The notes: generated by a model not told the origin, from the sequence alone. A stretch of 64,000 bases of DNA from VXNE01 sp963668365 (GCA_963668365.1 OY764266.1:3596001-3660000); one strand, 5' to 3'; positions 41,786 to 51,584 are shown, numbered from the stretch's first letter. Numbers and translations: made by a program.

Positions 41786-44700
41786 ATGGACGCAACCGAA
41801 AACCAGCGAACACCGTGGATGCACAACGTGGTCCGCGTCGTTCTATCAGGTTGCCTGATCGCCTTTTCGCCGCAGATTCTTGCGCAGGAAGACGAAGGCG
41901 CCGAAGCAGCCGAGGAGGAAGAGGCCCCCGCTATCGAAGTCGAAGAGGTGGTGCCCACCGCCGAAGACGAGGAGCCGATGGCCGACGAACTCGTCGTGGT
42001 GACCGGCTCGCGGTTGAAGCGCGACACCTATTCCAGCATTGCGCCGCTGCAGATCATCACGGCGGAAACGTCGCGTGAAGCCGGCCTGATCGACGCCGGC
42101 GACATCCTGCGCGAATCGACCGCGACGACCGGCACCCAGGTCGACCTCACGTTCCAGGGCTATGTTCTCGACAACGGTCCCGGCGCCACCGAAGTCAGCC
42201 TTCGAGGCCTGGGCGGAGCCCGCACCCTCATATTGATCAACGGCCGCCGCATGGCCCCGTCCGGCGTCGAGGGCGCACCGGTCAGCCCCGACATCGGTCT
42301 CATTCCGGGCTCTCTGGTGGGGCAATTCGACCTGCTGCTCGACGGCGCATCGTCCGTCTACGGCTCCGACGCGATCGGAGGCGTCGCCAATGTCATCCTG
42401 CGCAAGGACTTCGACGGCTTCGAACTCGATATTTCCCCGGCGGCGCCCAAGCACGACAACGGCTTCGAGACCATCGCGACCCTGACCTGGGGCAAGAACT
42501 TCGACCGCGGTTTTGTCGGCGCGGCCGCCGAATGGTTCGATCGGGAGGCCGTGACCCTGGATGATCGCCCATGGACCGCGGGTTGCAACCGGCACGAGGA
42601 AATCGACCAGAGCGGGGAGCGGCGCCAACAGGATGTGTACTACTCGCAGGTGTACGGCATGGAGTGGGACGACTGCAGGCTCGGCTCGCTTGCCCGGCGG
42701 GTGTTCGTCCCCGGGACCCGCTACGGCAGCATCTACTACACGCCGGGCTACAGCAACGGCGGCTGGGGCAACTTTTCCGAATCGAACCTATTCATTATCC
42801 GCGGGATCGACGGCGACGGCGACGGCAAGACCGACTTCAGCTTCCGCGACTACAGCCTCAACGGCCGGGAGCAGTTCGCCCATCTACGGCCGGAGCTGTC
42901 GCAAAACTCCGTCATGGCGTACGGCGAATACACCCTCGAGGGCGACATGAATCTCACGCCGTTCTTCGAAGTCCTCTGGACCAAGCGCGACTTTTTCAGT
43001 GATTCCGGCGCGTTTCAACTGTTCCCCGACGTTCCCGCGAACAACCCGTTCAATCTCTGCAATCCCGCAGCCGAGAACGGTGTCGACTGCGGTCTCGCCT
43101 GGAACGCGCTCCTGAACAATCCCCACTTCGGCGCGCAATTTGCTGCGGCCTATGGCGTTCCGCCTCAAGCCTTTGGCTTTCTTTACAGTCCGCCCCTGGG
43201 GCCCATCCCCACCACGCCGATCGTATCGGTACGCGGCGACCGCACCCAGTCCTACGTCGATATCTCCCAGCTTCGCCTGGTTGGAGGCGTGGCAGGCGAC
43301 CTGCCGTGGATCGATTTCGCCGGTTTCAGCAACTGGACGTTCGACCTCGGCCTGGTACACACCACATCGGACGGGGCGTCGAGGCGGCCGGGTATCCGCG
43401 AGGACCGGCTCAACTACGCCCTCGGCGCATATTCGACCACCCATACGCCGTGCGAGAACGACACCGGCGAATCCCTCGCTTCGGACGTCGCTCCCGGCTG
43501 CGTGCCGGTCAATATGTTCGCACCATCCCTGTATCCGGAGAGCGTCGTCGGCCGATTCGGGACCTCGGCCGAGCGCGACTACGTTTTCGACGACCGCGAC
43601 TTCGACACGGTGTTCAAGCAGACGCTGGTTTCCTTCTACATGACCGGCAACGTGTTCCAGCTTCCCTCCGACTGGATCGTGGGGGGATTCGGGTTCGAAT
43701 ACCGCCTCGACGACCTCGAGTCGATTCCGGACCATGTCGCCCGCGACGGTCTCTTCATCGGCTACTTCGCCGATGGCGGCGCAGTCGGCGACAAGTACAC
43801 GCGGGAATTCTTCGGCGAACTGGAGATTCCCATCATCGCCGGTCAACCCGCGGCAGAGGAACTGGTGTTCAACGTCTCGGCGCGATTCACCGACGACGAG
43901 TTCTACGGCGGCGCCTGGACCCACTCCTACAAGATGGCGTACCGCCCGATCAACTCGCTCCTGTTGCGCGCCACCACCGGCACGTCCTATCGCGCGCCGA
44001 ACCTGCGGGAGCTCTTCATCGTGCCGCAGACCGGATTTCTCAACGTGTTCGACCCGTGCCTGATCCCGGGAGATGCCCTCGACGAACTGACCGGGGCATA
44101 CGTTCCCGACGGGGACGACCGCGACCAGACCGTCCTTGACAACTGCCGCGCGAACGGCGTCGATCCGACCGTCGCCCACAACAACGGGTTCAATACGTTC
44201 AGCGTGGAAGTCGGGGCGGGCGGCACGACGGGCCTGGGCGAGGAGCGCTCGGATTCCCTGTCCGCCGGTTTCGCCTTTGAACAGGGCTTCACCAACGCCT
44301 TCGATCTGTCCATCGGGATGAACTACTACGAGATCGACGTCACGGATTCGATCATCGAACCGACGCCCGGGTATATCGTTTACGACTGCTACTACTCGCC
44401 TAGCGGAGTCAGCGCGTTCTGCCCGCGAATCCAGCGCGCATCGGACCCCGTTGAGCCGTTTATCGAGTACGTCGACCGGAGCTTCATCAACCGCGACAGC
44501 GAAATCCACCGGGGCGTGGACCTGAACGTCGCCTTCGAGGATAGCTGGCCCGTCTTCGACCGGGCCATCGACGTCACCATCGACCTCATCATGCACCGGC
44601 AGATCGAGGCGTCGGACCTCTTCATCAACGAACAGGGGATCGAGGACTTCGACGACGACTACGGTGAGTGGGGCTATCCGGAACTGCAGGGTCAACTGAA

Positions 44701-45088
44701 CCTGCGGGCGGAATACGGCAAGTGGCGCTTCGCATGGTCCACGTTCTACCTCGGCAGCGTCCACCAGGACCCAGACGGGCTCGACGACTGGGACGAGGGA
44801 ATCACCGGAGGTTCCGACACCTGCTACGGGCCGCCGGATGATCTCCTGTGCCGGGATGTGGGCTTCGCCGAAGAGTACTTCATGCACAGCGTCTCCGTCG
44901 GCAGGATCGGAGACCAATTGCAAGTCCGCGGCGGCATCCGCAACCTGTTCGATACGCCACCGCCGGTCGTCGACGGAAACGAGGTGTTCTCCACCAACAA
45001 CTCTCCCATAGGGTACGGTTACGATTACCGCGGCAAACGGTACTTCCTGACCGTCCGGTACCTGATCGGTGGCCTCGGCGCTCTGTAG
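41786..45088 (+). CDS. TonB-dependent receptor
   Basis: A 1,100-residue outer-membrane receptor from ATG 41786 with AAGGAGGG 5 bp upstream. Signal peptide ends near ILAQED. An unusual Glu-rich linker follows (about residues 38-68), then the TonB box region ELVVVTGSRLKRDTYSS and the plug (EVSLRGLGGARTLILINGRR, SVYGSDAIGGVANVILRKDF). Residues about 230-1100 form the 22-strand barrel with extensive acidic loops. The end VRYLIGGLGAL lacks the usual terminal aromatic. It is of the Oar-free SusC-independent type seen with peptide- or polysaccharide-use loci; the adjacent S9 peptidase gene points to peptides. Confidence 0.9.
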   Translation: MDATENQRTPWMHNVVRVVLSGCLIAFSPQILAQEDEGAEAAEEEEAPAIEVEEVVPTAEDEEPMADELVVVTGSRLKRDTYSSIAPLQIITAETSREAGLIDAGDILRESTATTGTQVDLTFQGYVLDNGPGATEVSLRGLGGARTLILINGRRMAPSGVEGAPVSPDIGLIPGSLVGQFDLLLDGASSVYGSDAIGGVANVILRKDFDGFELDISPAAPKHDNGFETIATLTWGKNFDRGFVGAAAEWFDREAVTLDDRPWTAGCNRHEEIDQSGERRQQDVYYSQVYGMEWDDCRLGSLARRVFVPGTRYGSIYYTPGYSNGGWGNFSESNLFIIRGIDGDGDGKTDFSFRDYSLNGREQFAHLRPELSQNSVMAYGEYTLEGDMNLTPFFEVLWTKRDFFSDSGAFQLFPDVPANNPFNLCNPAAENGVDCGLAWNALLNNPHFGAQFAAAYGVPPQAFGFLYSPPLGPIPTTPIVSVRGDRTQSYVDISQLRLVGGVAGDLPWIDFAGFSNWTFDLGLVHTTSDGASRRPGIREDRLNYALGAYSTTHTPCENDTGESLASDVAPGCVPVNMFAPSLYPESVVGRFGTSAERDYVFDDRDFDTVFKQTLVSFYMTGNVFQLPSDWIVGGFGFEYRLDDLESIPDHVARDGLFIGYFADGGAVGDKYTREFFGELEIPIIAGQPAAEELVFNVSARFTDDEFYGGAWTHSYKMAYRPINSLLLRATTGTSYRAPNLRELFIVPQTGFLNVFDPCLIPGDALDELTGAYVPDGDDRDQTVLDNCRANGVDPTVAHNNGFNTFSVEVGAGGTTGLGEERSDSLSAGFAFEQGFTNAFDLSIGMNYYEIDVTDSIIEPTPGYIVYDCYYSPSGVSAFCPRIQRASDPVEPFIEYVDRSFINRDSEIHRGVDLNVAFEDSWPVFDRAIDVTIDLIMHRQIEASDLFINEQGIEDFDDDYGEWGYPELQGQLNLRAEYGKWRFAWSTFYLGSVHQDPDGLDDWDEGITGGSDTCYGPPDDLLCRDVGFAEEYFMHSVSVGRIGDQLQVRGGIRNLFDTPPPVVDGNEVFSTNNSPIGYGYDYRGKRYFLTVRYLIGGLGAL

Positions 45089-45140
45089 GAGAGGCACACA
45101 GGAGCCTTGTTGTAGTTGTAGTGGGAGTGGGAGGACAGGA

Positions 45141-47123
45141 ATGATGGAAGGGAAGCGCGCGGCTGGCATGCGCAAGACGCTGGCGGTCGCGCTATGCATC
45201 GCGGGGCTTGCGGCTAGCGCGTCAGAGGCGCCGCCGGAGCCCTATCCGCTCGAGTACTGGGCATTGCGCGCCACCGTCAGCAACGTCGAGTTGTCCAGGG
45301 ACGGCACCTATATGGGGGTGATGAGAATCCCGACACGCGGCGCGAACCCGATCATCGAGGTGTACGAGGCGGCCGATCTCTCCAAGGAGCCGTTCCGGCT
45401 CGACGCGGATCCCATGGAGATCGTTCAATACGACTGGGTCAGCGACGACGCGCTGGTATTCCTATTGCGCCAGAAGGTCCGCGACAAGATCGATGGCTAC
45501 AACCGAGGCGTGTACGAGTTCAAGTTCGCGTTGCTGGACGTGGCAAAGAAAGAGACCACCGAATTGGGCAATCGCAACCTTCAGGTGCGCCATGTCCTCC
45601 CCGACCAGCCGGACAAGATCGTCGTCGAGTATTTTTCGACCGACGACCGGGGGCCGGGCGCGAAGATCAAGGAAGGGTTTCGGTGGCCCTCCTATCATGA
45701 AATGGACCTCAAGACGGGGAAGACGAGGCTTGTCATTCGATCCCGGCGCGGGCTCGGTCGGATCAGTTTTGACGCCCAGGGCAACCCTCGCTTTGGCGGC
45801 GGTTTCGACGCCCAGACGAGGAGCTTCATCTCGTACACGCGCCGGCCCGGCACCTCCGGCTGGGAGGAGGTGCACCGCCAACACGAGGACGAGTTCGGGA
45901 GCTTTAGCCTTGTGGGCATCGATGACGCAAAGGCGGACAGCCTCCTTGCGATCGCCCTGAATGGCGAGGACACCTACGGGCTGTGGTCCCTCGACATCAA
46001 CACCAAGGCCATGAAACCGATCTACCGTCGCTCCGACGTGGATGTCTATGGCGTTCGTCGACACAGCAACTCCTGGACACATACGGGACAGGTCGTAGGC
46101 GTCGCCTACTTCAAGGACAAGTTCCACGTCGAGTACTTTGACGAAACAGAGGCGGCGACCTACGCCCAACTGGAAAGCGTTGTTCCCTTCGCCCACCATG
46201 TGAGAATCCTCAGTCGCTCCCGCGACGGGGCGACGATGGTCGTCCACAACGAGGGGCCGAGGGACCCCGGCACCTACTACCTGCTGAAGGACGGCAAGTT
46301 CCAACCCGTCGGCAGCCAAAAGCCCCTCCTTCGCAGTGAAGATCTCGCGGATCTGAAGCGCATCGAGTACAAGTCGCGGGACGGCATGACGATCCCCGCA
46401 TTTCTCACCGTTCCGCATGGCGAACCGCCGTTTCCCCTGGTCGTCCTTCCGCACGGCGGTCCATTCATTCACGAGATCATCCTGTTCGACGAGTGGGCGC
46501 AACTGCTGGCCAACAACGGATATCTCGTGCTGCAGCCGCAGTATCGCGGCTCCCAGGGCTACGGGATGGAGTTCTACACCGCCGCGTTCAAGGAAGGCGG
46601 CGAAGGCGGCTACGCCATGCAGGACGACAAGGACGACGGCGCCCTGTACCTGGTCAAGGAGGGGCTGGCAGACCCGGACCGGATGGCCATGTTCGGCTGG
46701 TCCTACGGCGGCTACGCCGCGCTGGTCGCCGCGGTGCGCACACCGCAGATCTACCAGTGCACGGTCGCAGGTGCTGCGGTCGCGGACCGGATGATGCAGG
46801 TCAACTACTTCCGCGACAACATCGATGGCGCCGAAGGCCTCGCCTTTGTGAATACATGGCTCAGGAGCATGTCACCCATCGAAGACGTGGAGAAGGTGAA
46901 CGTGCCGATGCTGATCGTCCACGGCGACGTCGACCAGCGCGTGCCGGTGGACCACGCGAACAGGTACCTGAAGGAACTGGACAAGCACGGCAAGTCGTAC
47001 AAGTACGTGGAACTGGAAGGCGCCGACCACTTCTCGAACACGCTGTTCTACGATCACAAGATCACGTTCTACACCGCGCTGATCGACTACCTGAAGAACG
47101 ACTGCGGGCCGGGGGGACTGTAA
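45141..47123 (+). CDS. S9 family prolyl oligopeptidase-like peptidase
   Basis: A 660-residue exported protein from ATG 45141, with signal peptide (KTLAVALCIAGLAASASEA). Residues about 60-400 are a beta-propeller (repeats such as NVELSRDGTYMGVMRI). The C-terminal alpha/beta hydrolase holds Ser near 521 in FGWSYGGYAALVAA, Asp near 596-598 in HGDVDQRVPV and His near 630 in EGADHFSN. Acylaminoacyl-peptidase or dipeptidyl-peptidase activity is likely. It follows the TonB receptor by 52 bp on the same strand, so imported peptides may be its substrate. Confidence 0.9.
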   Translation: MMEGKRAAGMRKTLAVALCIAGLAASASEAPPEPYPLEYWALRATVSNVELSRDGTYMGVMRIPTRGANPIIEVYEAADLSKEPFRLDADPMEIVQYDWVSDDALVFLLRQKVRDKIDGYNRGVYEFKFALLDVAKKETTELGNRNLQVRHVLPDQPDKIVVEYFSTDDRGPGAKIKEGFRWPSYHEMDLKTGKTRLVIRSRRGLGRISFDAQGNPRFGGGFDAQTRSFISYTRRPGTSGWEEVHRQHEDEFGSFSLVGIDDAKADSLLAIALNGEDTYGLWSLDINTKAMKPIYRRSDVDVYGVRRHSNSWTHTGQVVGVAYFKDKFHVEYFDETEAATYAQLESVVPFAHHVRILSRSRDGATMVVHNEGPRDPGTYYLLKDGKFQPVGSQKPLLRSEDLADLKRIEYKSRDGMTIPAFLTVPHGEPPFPLVVLPHGGPFIHEIILFDEWAQLLANNGYLVLQPQYRGSQGYGMEFYTAAFKEGGEGGYAMQDDKDDGALYLVKEGLADPDRMAMFGWSYGGYAALVAAVRTPQIYQCTVAGAAVADRMMQVNYFRDNIDGAEGLAFVNTWLRSMSPIEDVEKVNVPMLIVHGDVDQRVPVDHANRYLKELDKHGKSYKYVELEGADHFSNTLFYDHKITFYTALIDYLKNDCGPGGL

Positions 47124-47141
47124 CGGCCCGCGTCCGGGTTT

Positions 47142-47633
47142 CTATTCCGGCAAGTCATCCCTCATCGCCCGAAGTATTTCGAGCATGTAGCTGTCCTTGG
47201 CGCGCGCGGTTTTCTGTTTGACCTCGATGAGGGTGTCAAGGTCCAGAATTCTGACACTGGCATCCTGATCCACCTGTACGGCTTTTGATCTGCTCACGAG
47301 AGTTGGGTAGTCGTCGTCCTGGGCAATCGAGCCCAGGACATCCAGCGGACCGAAGCTTGTTATCAGCAGATGATGACCCGACTTCGCCAGTGCTTCCCTG
47401 GCGGGGCTGACGTGTCGGGGCAGATGTTCGCGATAGTGCGCATCCAGTTCTCCCAACGCGCTTGCGAGCCGGTCCAGGTTCTCTCGTGTTCTGGAGTGAA
47501 CGATGTCGAGATCGAAGGTCGCGACCGGCGCACCTAGCAGCACCGCGCAAACACCGCCGACAACGATGAACTCGACCTCGTGGCGCGCGAGCACCTTCAG
47601 GATGGCGGAAAAGTCAGCTACGTTTTCTGCCAT
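47142..47633 (-). CDS. Nucleotidyltransferase-fold protein (AbiEii/MenA-like)
   Basis: A 163-residue minimal nucleotidyltransferase. The core VEFIVVGGVCAVLLGAPVA precedes the metal-binding TFDLDIVHSRT (DxD), and the C-terminal VRILDLDTLIEVKQKTARAK fits the antitoxin- or toxin-linked NTase group (DUF6036/MenA-like). It overlaps a small upstream gene by 20 bp. Such pairs resemble NTase toxin-antitoxin modules, with the NTase modifying tRNA or protein; this is inference. It lies immediately after the S9 peptidase on the opposite strand. Confidence 0.75.
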   Translation of the reverse strand: MAENVADFSAILKVLARHEVEFIVVGGVCAVLLGAPVATFDLDIVHSRTRENLDRLASALGELDAHYREHLPRHVSPAREALAKSGHHLLITSFGPLDVLGSIAQDDDYPTLVSRSKAVQVDQDASVRILDLDTLIEVKQKTARAKDSYMLEILRAMRDDLPE

Positions 47634-47781
47634 TCCGAACGTTCAGGATGGCGTTCACGTTGCTCTGCAGAATCTGAAGGCGTTCTTCCGGGGTCTTTGA
47701 TGCCATCCACCGAAGCATCGTCAAATCAACTCCCGATTGAGAATGGGAGCGCTGCCGGGACGTCGATTTGCTACCGGTCAT
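47614..47781 (-). CDS. Small partner of the nucleotidyltransferase
   Basis: A 55-residue protein from ATG 47781: a basic Ser/Gln-rich N-terminus, then VDLTMLRWMASKTPEERLQI and LQSNVNAILNVRNGRKRS. The pattern TPEERLxxLQ...AILxxRNGR recurs upstream of nucleotidyltransferase genes in other genomes as I recall them. It overlaps the NTase start by 20 bp, so the two are co-translated. The role is unknown, possibly antitoxin. Confidence 0.6.
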   Translation of the reverse strand: MTGSKSTSRQRSHSQSGVDLTMLRWMASKTPEERLQILQSNVNAILNVRNGRKRS

Positions 47782-47815
47782 GCGTGCATTATAAAAGCCT
47801 GACCAACTGATCCCA

Positions 47816-49477
47816 ATGGCTGATTCCATGTCGCGCAGAAGCACTGATCCCCTGGCCAGGCCCAACCTCATACGCCCCTTCGAGCTCGTCCCGGGCGAAC
47901 CGGACTGGACCGGGCGCTGGCGCGGCGAGACGATCTGGCAGGTGCTGAATGCCGCTCGCGACGGGGACACCACCACGCTGCAGGCGATGCTCAACGACGA
48001 CCCAACCCTGGTCAGGGCAGAGTTCTGGTACACGCCACCGCTGCATTTCGCGGTGCGCGAGGGCCACCTGGAAGTTGCGCGCATGCTGCTGGACGCCGGC
48101 GCGGACATTTTCCACCGCTCGCTGTACGCGCAGGAAACCCTGCTGCAAGTGGCCCTCGACCGGGGACACGACGAGGTAGCCAGTCTGCTGCGCGACGAGT
48201 TGAGACGTCGCGTTTCCTCCTCCGGCGCCCGCCACGCCATCCATGACGCCGTCTCCGCCGGCGATGCCGACACGGTGGAAGAGCTCCTCGCGAAAGAACC
48301 CGACTTGGTGAATCGCGGCGATCACCTGGGCCGGAGACCCTTGCACTTCGCCGTCGAAGCCGGTCGCGCGGACCTTGTCGACCGCCTCATCGACCTCGGT
48401 GCTGAGATCGATGCGTCGGGATTCAGCAGCGACGACCGCCTCGGCGGAACCGGGTTCCGGCCGCTGGTTCTGGCGCTCTGGCACCATCCCTACTGGCAAC
48501 AGCGCAACGACTATGCCATCGCCCGGCAACTGCTTGAGCGGGGCGCGCACTATTCGATCACCGTCGCCGCCGCTCTTGGCGAGGAGGAGCGCGTGGGCGA
48601 GTTGCTCGCATCGAATGCGGGTCTTGCAAACGAGCAGGAACCGGGCGGCAAGCGGCCACTTTCAGCCGCCGCCGAGCGCAACCACATTGGCACCGTCAAG
48701 CGCCTGCTCGACGCGGGGGCGGATCCGAATCTCGATGAAGGCCCCAACTGTCCGAAAGGTTACGCACTGTGGGCAGCGGCACATCTCGGTTTCTTCGAAG
48801 TCGCGCAGATGCTCCTCGGTGCGGGTGCCGACCCCAATACCGACGTGGAGTCATCGGGTACACCCACCGGGACGCCGAACAGGGAAATGCGCGCCCTCCT
48901 CTACCGACACGGAGGACGCATGCCGCTCGCCATGCACTTCCACGAGGGCAACATCGACACCATCGCCGCGCTGCTCGACGCGAAGCCCGAGGTGTTCGAC
49001 GAGATGCGCGTAACGGAGGGTTTCACCATGGCGGTGTCCGCGGGCCACGACGCACTCGTCCGCCTCATGCTGGCTCGCGGCTTGCGTCTCCCCGCCTCGG
49101 TCACCTACTGCCAGGCCTACCTGTGGCGATCACTCGACCTCGCCCGGTTGCTGCTCGACCACGGGATGGACCCGAACCTGCCCAACTGGCAGCAGGTGCG
49201 CCCGCTGCACTTCATCGCCGAGAAGGGCGACATCGATGCGGCACGGCTGTTTCTCAGGTACGGCGCCGACCCCAACGCCATCGACGAGGAATACCGCACC
49301 ACGCCGCTCGGCTGGGCGGCGCGACGCGGACAAACCGAATTCGTCCGCTTCGGGTTGGCGAACGGTTTCGATCCGGCGCTACCCGAGGTGCCAGCCTGGG
49401 CGAGCCCGTTGGCCTGGGCCAAACGCAAGAGCCACGGGGAAGTTGCCAAATTGCTCGAAAGCCAAGTCACGAGTTGA
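47816..49477 (+). CDS. Ankyrin-repeat protein
   Basis: A 553-residue protein with about eight to ten ankyrin repeats from residue 40 onward (TPPLHFAVREGHLEVARMLL, RRPLHFAVEAGRADLVDRLI, KRPLSAAAERNHIGTVKRLL, YALWAAAHLGFFEVAQMLL, TPLGWAARRGQTEFVRFGL). There is no signal peptide or membrane helix, so a cytoplasmic protein-binding role is likely. The start may be ATG 47816 or the ATG at 47828. It stands alone, divergent from the NTase pair with 34 bp between. Target unknown. Confidence 0.85.
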   Translation: MADSMSRRSTDPLARPNLIRPFELVPGEPDWTGRWRGETIWQVLNAARDGDTTTLQAMLNDDPTLVRAEFWYTPPLHFAVREGHLEVARMLLDAGADIFHRSLYAQETLLQVALDRGHDEVASLLRDELRRRVSSSGARHAIHDAVSAGDADTVEELLAKEPDLVNRGDHLGRRPLHFAVEAGRADLVDRLIDLGAEIDASGFSSDDRLGGTGFRPLVLALWHHPYWQQRNDYAIARQLLERGAHYSITVAAALGEEERVGELLASNAGLANEQEPGGKRPLSAAAERNHIGTVKRLLDAGADPNLDEGPNCPKGYALWAAAHLGFFEVAQMLLGAGADPNTDVESSGTPTGTPNREMRALLYRHGGRMPLAMHFHEGNIDTIAALLDAKPEVFDEMRVTEGFTMAVSAGHDALVRLMLARGLRLPASVTYCQAYLWRSLDLARLLLDHGMDPNLPNWQQVRPLHFIAEKGDIDAARLFLRYGADPNAIDEEYRTTPLGWAARRGQTEFVRFGLANGFDPALPEVPAWASPLAWAKRKSHGEVAKLLESQVTS

Positions 49478-49555
49478 CGCCGCGGTGCAACCGATCTCGA
49501 CGTCGTTCGTTGATAAAGTCTGATGCATAAATTGATGAACGTGTTGACCCGAACG

Positions 49556-49831
49556 ATGACCCAGCAGTACTCAATTGCACATGCCCGCCGCAACCTCCCG
49601 AGCCTGATTCGGGAAGCCGAAAACGGCAGAACGGTGGAGCTCACGCGATGCGGCGAACTCGTCGTCGTGTTGGTTGGACGCCGAACATTCGAGCCGCTCT
49701 CCACAGATCGACGCGGATTCGTGGATGCCTATCGGGATTTCAGAGAGGCCTTTGATCTCAATGCGCTCGCCCTGGATCCGGACGAACTGTTTGAAGGCAC
49801 GCGGGATGCGGCATCCGGGCGCCGAATATAG
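49556..49831 (+). CDS. Orphan Phd/YefM-type antitoxin
   Basis: A 91-residue protein from ATG 49556. The N-terminus QQYSIAHARRNLPSLIREAE matches the Phd/YefM DNA-binding fold, followed by RTVELTRCGELVVVLVGRR. The C-terminus (DLNALALDPDELFEGTRD) would be the toxin-binding arm. No toxin gene (PIN, Doc or RelE) follows in frame; the next 100 bp hold only an unrelated exported-protein gene. So it is either an orphan or the toxin has been lost. Confidence 0.7.
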   Translation: MTQQYSIAHARRNLPSLIREAENGRTVELTRCGELVVVLVGRRTFEPLSTDRRGFVDAYRDFREAFDLNALALDPDELFEGTRDAASGRRI

Positions 49832-49930
49832 GAGATTTCCAAGATTTCGGCGGACGGCGGGTGGAAAGTTGGGCGCGAGCAAAAGGCAAGACACGGCACT
49901 ACTGACGGACCAACTGAGAGCGGAACATCC

Positions 49931-50684
49931 GTGACCCCGCGGCCACCTGCCGGCATTGGCGTTGCCGCCATTTGGCTGTTGTGGCCGGCACCAGCAGCCC
50001 TGGCTGATACGAACCGCACGGTCGCCCAACCCTCTCTCGAATCGGCGGCCCTGCAACCCCGCGAAGTTCTCGGCAACCTCGAATGCACCATGTTGGCCGG
50101 GCGGGGCGCCGCCAGCGGCTCCGCGGTGGTGGTCGTGAGGTCAGAAACGGGCGCCAGGTTTTCCGTTGTGGACGGTGGAGGCAGCTTGGTGGCGGGAACC
50201 CTGCCGTTCAAGCCTCACCAATTCCGGCTGGGACGGCAGCAGGACGGCACCCCCGTGGTAGGGCTCGGAGATCTTCGCCTCAACTCCAAGCAGTTTCGTC
50301 CGGTGGCCTCACCCGAACCTGTGCGCGTGTACGTAAGGCGAGCAAATTGCGTATGACTCGGACAAGGCCTGGGACTTCCTCGTGGCGCACGATGGTTCGT
50401 CATTCGCGGTCCATGAACCGATTGCCGGCGGTGCCTCCCGGCTGGTTGTGCATGACCTTGAACTCGGCAAAGAGCGTTACTTCGACCTGGGTACCCGTAT
50501 GACGCCGGTCAACCCATACGAGCGTGATCACCTGATGTTCTACACCCTGGACACCAGCGAGATCATGTTTCAGTCCACGCGCGCCGATGCCATGGGCATA
50601 GGGACCTACTGGTTCTACCCCCGCAACGACGGACCAGTCGGGCGAGTTGGCGGGAAACTGACGTATCTGGGCGAACCCCGTTGA
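49931..50684 (+). pseudogene. Exported protein gene with frameshift
   Basis: From GTG 49931 a 141-residue frame has a signal peptide (IGVAAIWLLWPAPAALA) and ends at 50356. The continuation lies in another frame from about 50337: GEQIAYDSDKAWDFLVAHDG, then FDLGTRMTPVNPYERDHLMF to 50684. The two pieces join naturally (PVRVYV then GEQIAYDSDKAWDF) if one base is changed near 50330-50337. I recall longer proteins with the SDKAWDF and FDLGTxxTPV motifs, so this is a frameshifted and 3'-shortened member of a periplasmic beta-rich family of unknown role. Confidence 0.5.
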
Positions 50685-50802
50685 CCAAGCTGCCCCACAC
50701 CGCCGCTACCAGTTCCTCCAATCGAGGCGTTTCCCGCAGGGCGGGTAGCATCTCGCCATCGCATCGACCGTCGGTGTTTCGGACACCTTCCCCGGCCTAC
50801 GT

Positions 50803-50824
50803 GGTTAACGTATAGTTGTGAACC
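50803..50824. promoter_or_regulatory. Candidate operator of the HigBA-like pair
   Basis: GGTTAAC (50803-50809) and GTGAACC (50818-50824) form an imperfect inverted repeat separated by 8 bp, immediately before the toxin GTG at 50825. A TATAGT lies between the arms (50811-50816) and could be the -10, which would make a leaderless or near-leaderless transcript. Confidence 0.4.
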
Positions 50825-51145
50825 GTGCTGTTCATCGAGACATCGACATTCACCAAGCTACTGCCCAGACATCTCGACGACGACAGCTACGGGGCTCTGC
50901 AGACCTTCCTGAGCACCCACCCGGAAGCTGGCGACGTCATACGCGGCTCCGGTGGCATACGGAAGATCCGATGGGCGGCCACGGGGCGCGGGAAGCGCGG
51001 CGGTAGCCGCGTGATCTACTACTGGCTATCGAAGGAAGACCACATCTACATGCTCACACTTTACGGGAAAGGCGCGAAGGCCGATCTGACATCGGCGGAA
51101 CGCGACGCGTGGCGCAAGGCCGTGGAGGAAATCGACAATGGATAA
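50825..51145 (+). CDS. higB: RelE/HigB-family toxin
   Basis: A 106-residue protein from GTG 50825. The RelE-fold sequence (LFIETSTFTKLLPRHL, GDVIRGSGGIRKIRWAATGR, SRVIYYWLSKEDHIYMLTLY) fits HigB2-like mRNA interferases, with the basic residues of the active site in KIRWAATGRGKRGG. The antitoxin gene overlaps it by 8 bp. Toxin-first order is typical of hig modules. Confidence 0.8.
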   Translation: MLFIETSTFTKLLPRHLDDDSYGALQTFLSTHPEAGDVIRGSGGIRKIRWAATGRGKRGGSRVIYYWLSKEDHIYMLTLYGKGAKADLTSAERDAWRKAVEEIDNG

Positions 51146-51452
51146 ACGCAACATTGCGGCAGAGGTGCTCGACGGCCTCCGCGAAATCAGAGAGCACCGG
51201 TCGGGCAGGCGGACGCTCCGAACCACCCGCGTTGAACCCCGGCCGCTCCCCGAGCTCACACCGGACGCCATCCGCAGGATTCGTGCCAGCTTGGACATCT
51301 CCAGGGCCGTGTTCGCCCACATCATCCGGGTCCCGGTCCGCACCGTTGAAGGGTGGGAACAGGGCAGGTCCAGCCCGCCTCACTCGGCCACGGCGCTCAT
51401 CCTCATGGCGGAGAAATACCCTGACACCTTCGAGCGCCTAGCCTCCCTGTAG
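51138..51452 (+). CDS. higA: HigA-like XRE antitoxin
   Basis: A 104-residue protein with C-terminal HTH_XRE (AIRRIRASLDISRAVFAHII then VPVRTVEGWEQGRSSP). The N-terminal 45 residues are basic and likely contact the toxin. It overlaps the toxin gene by 8 bp and would repress the promoter at the inverted repeat upstream. Matches the HigA2/RelB-like XRE antitoxins partnered with HigB. Confidence 0.8.
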   Translation: MDKRNIAAEVLDGLREIREHRSGRRTLRTTRVEPRPLPELTPDAIRRIRASLDISRAVFAHIIRVPVRTVEGWEQGRSSPPHSATALILMAEKYPDTFERLASL

Positions 51453-51584
51453 TATCTGCTCGACACGGGAAGTGCCTTATCCACGACCCATCCGATATCG
51501 TAAACTCCCGCGCAACGAGTCCTACATGCCCTCCACCTGCATGTTCGGAAAATCTCGCTCGGCTGAATGGAAGCCCTCCGCGGC

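Noticed and set aside
42884..45199. 771-codon minus-strand frame opposite the TonB receptor
   Set aside because: Shadow of the receptor gene, which has signal peptide, plug motifs and a strong ribosome binding site on the plus strand.
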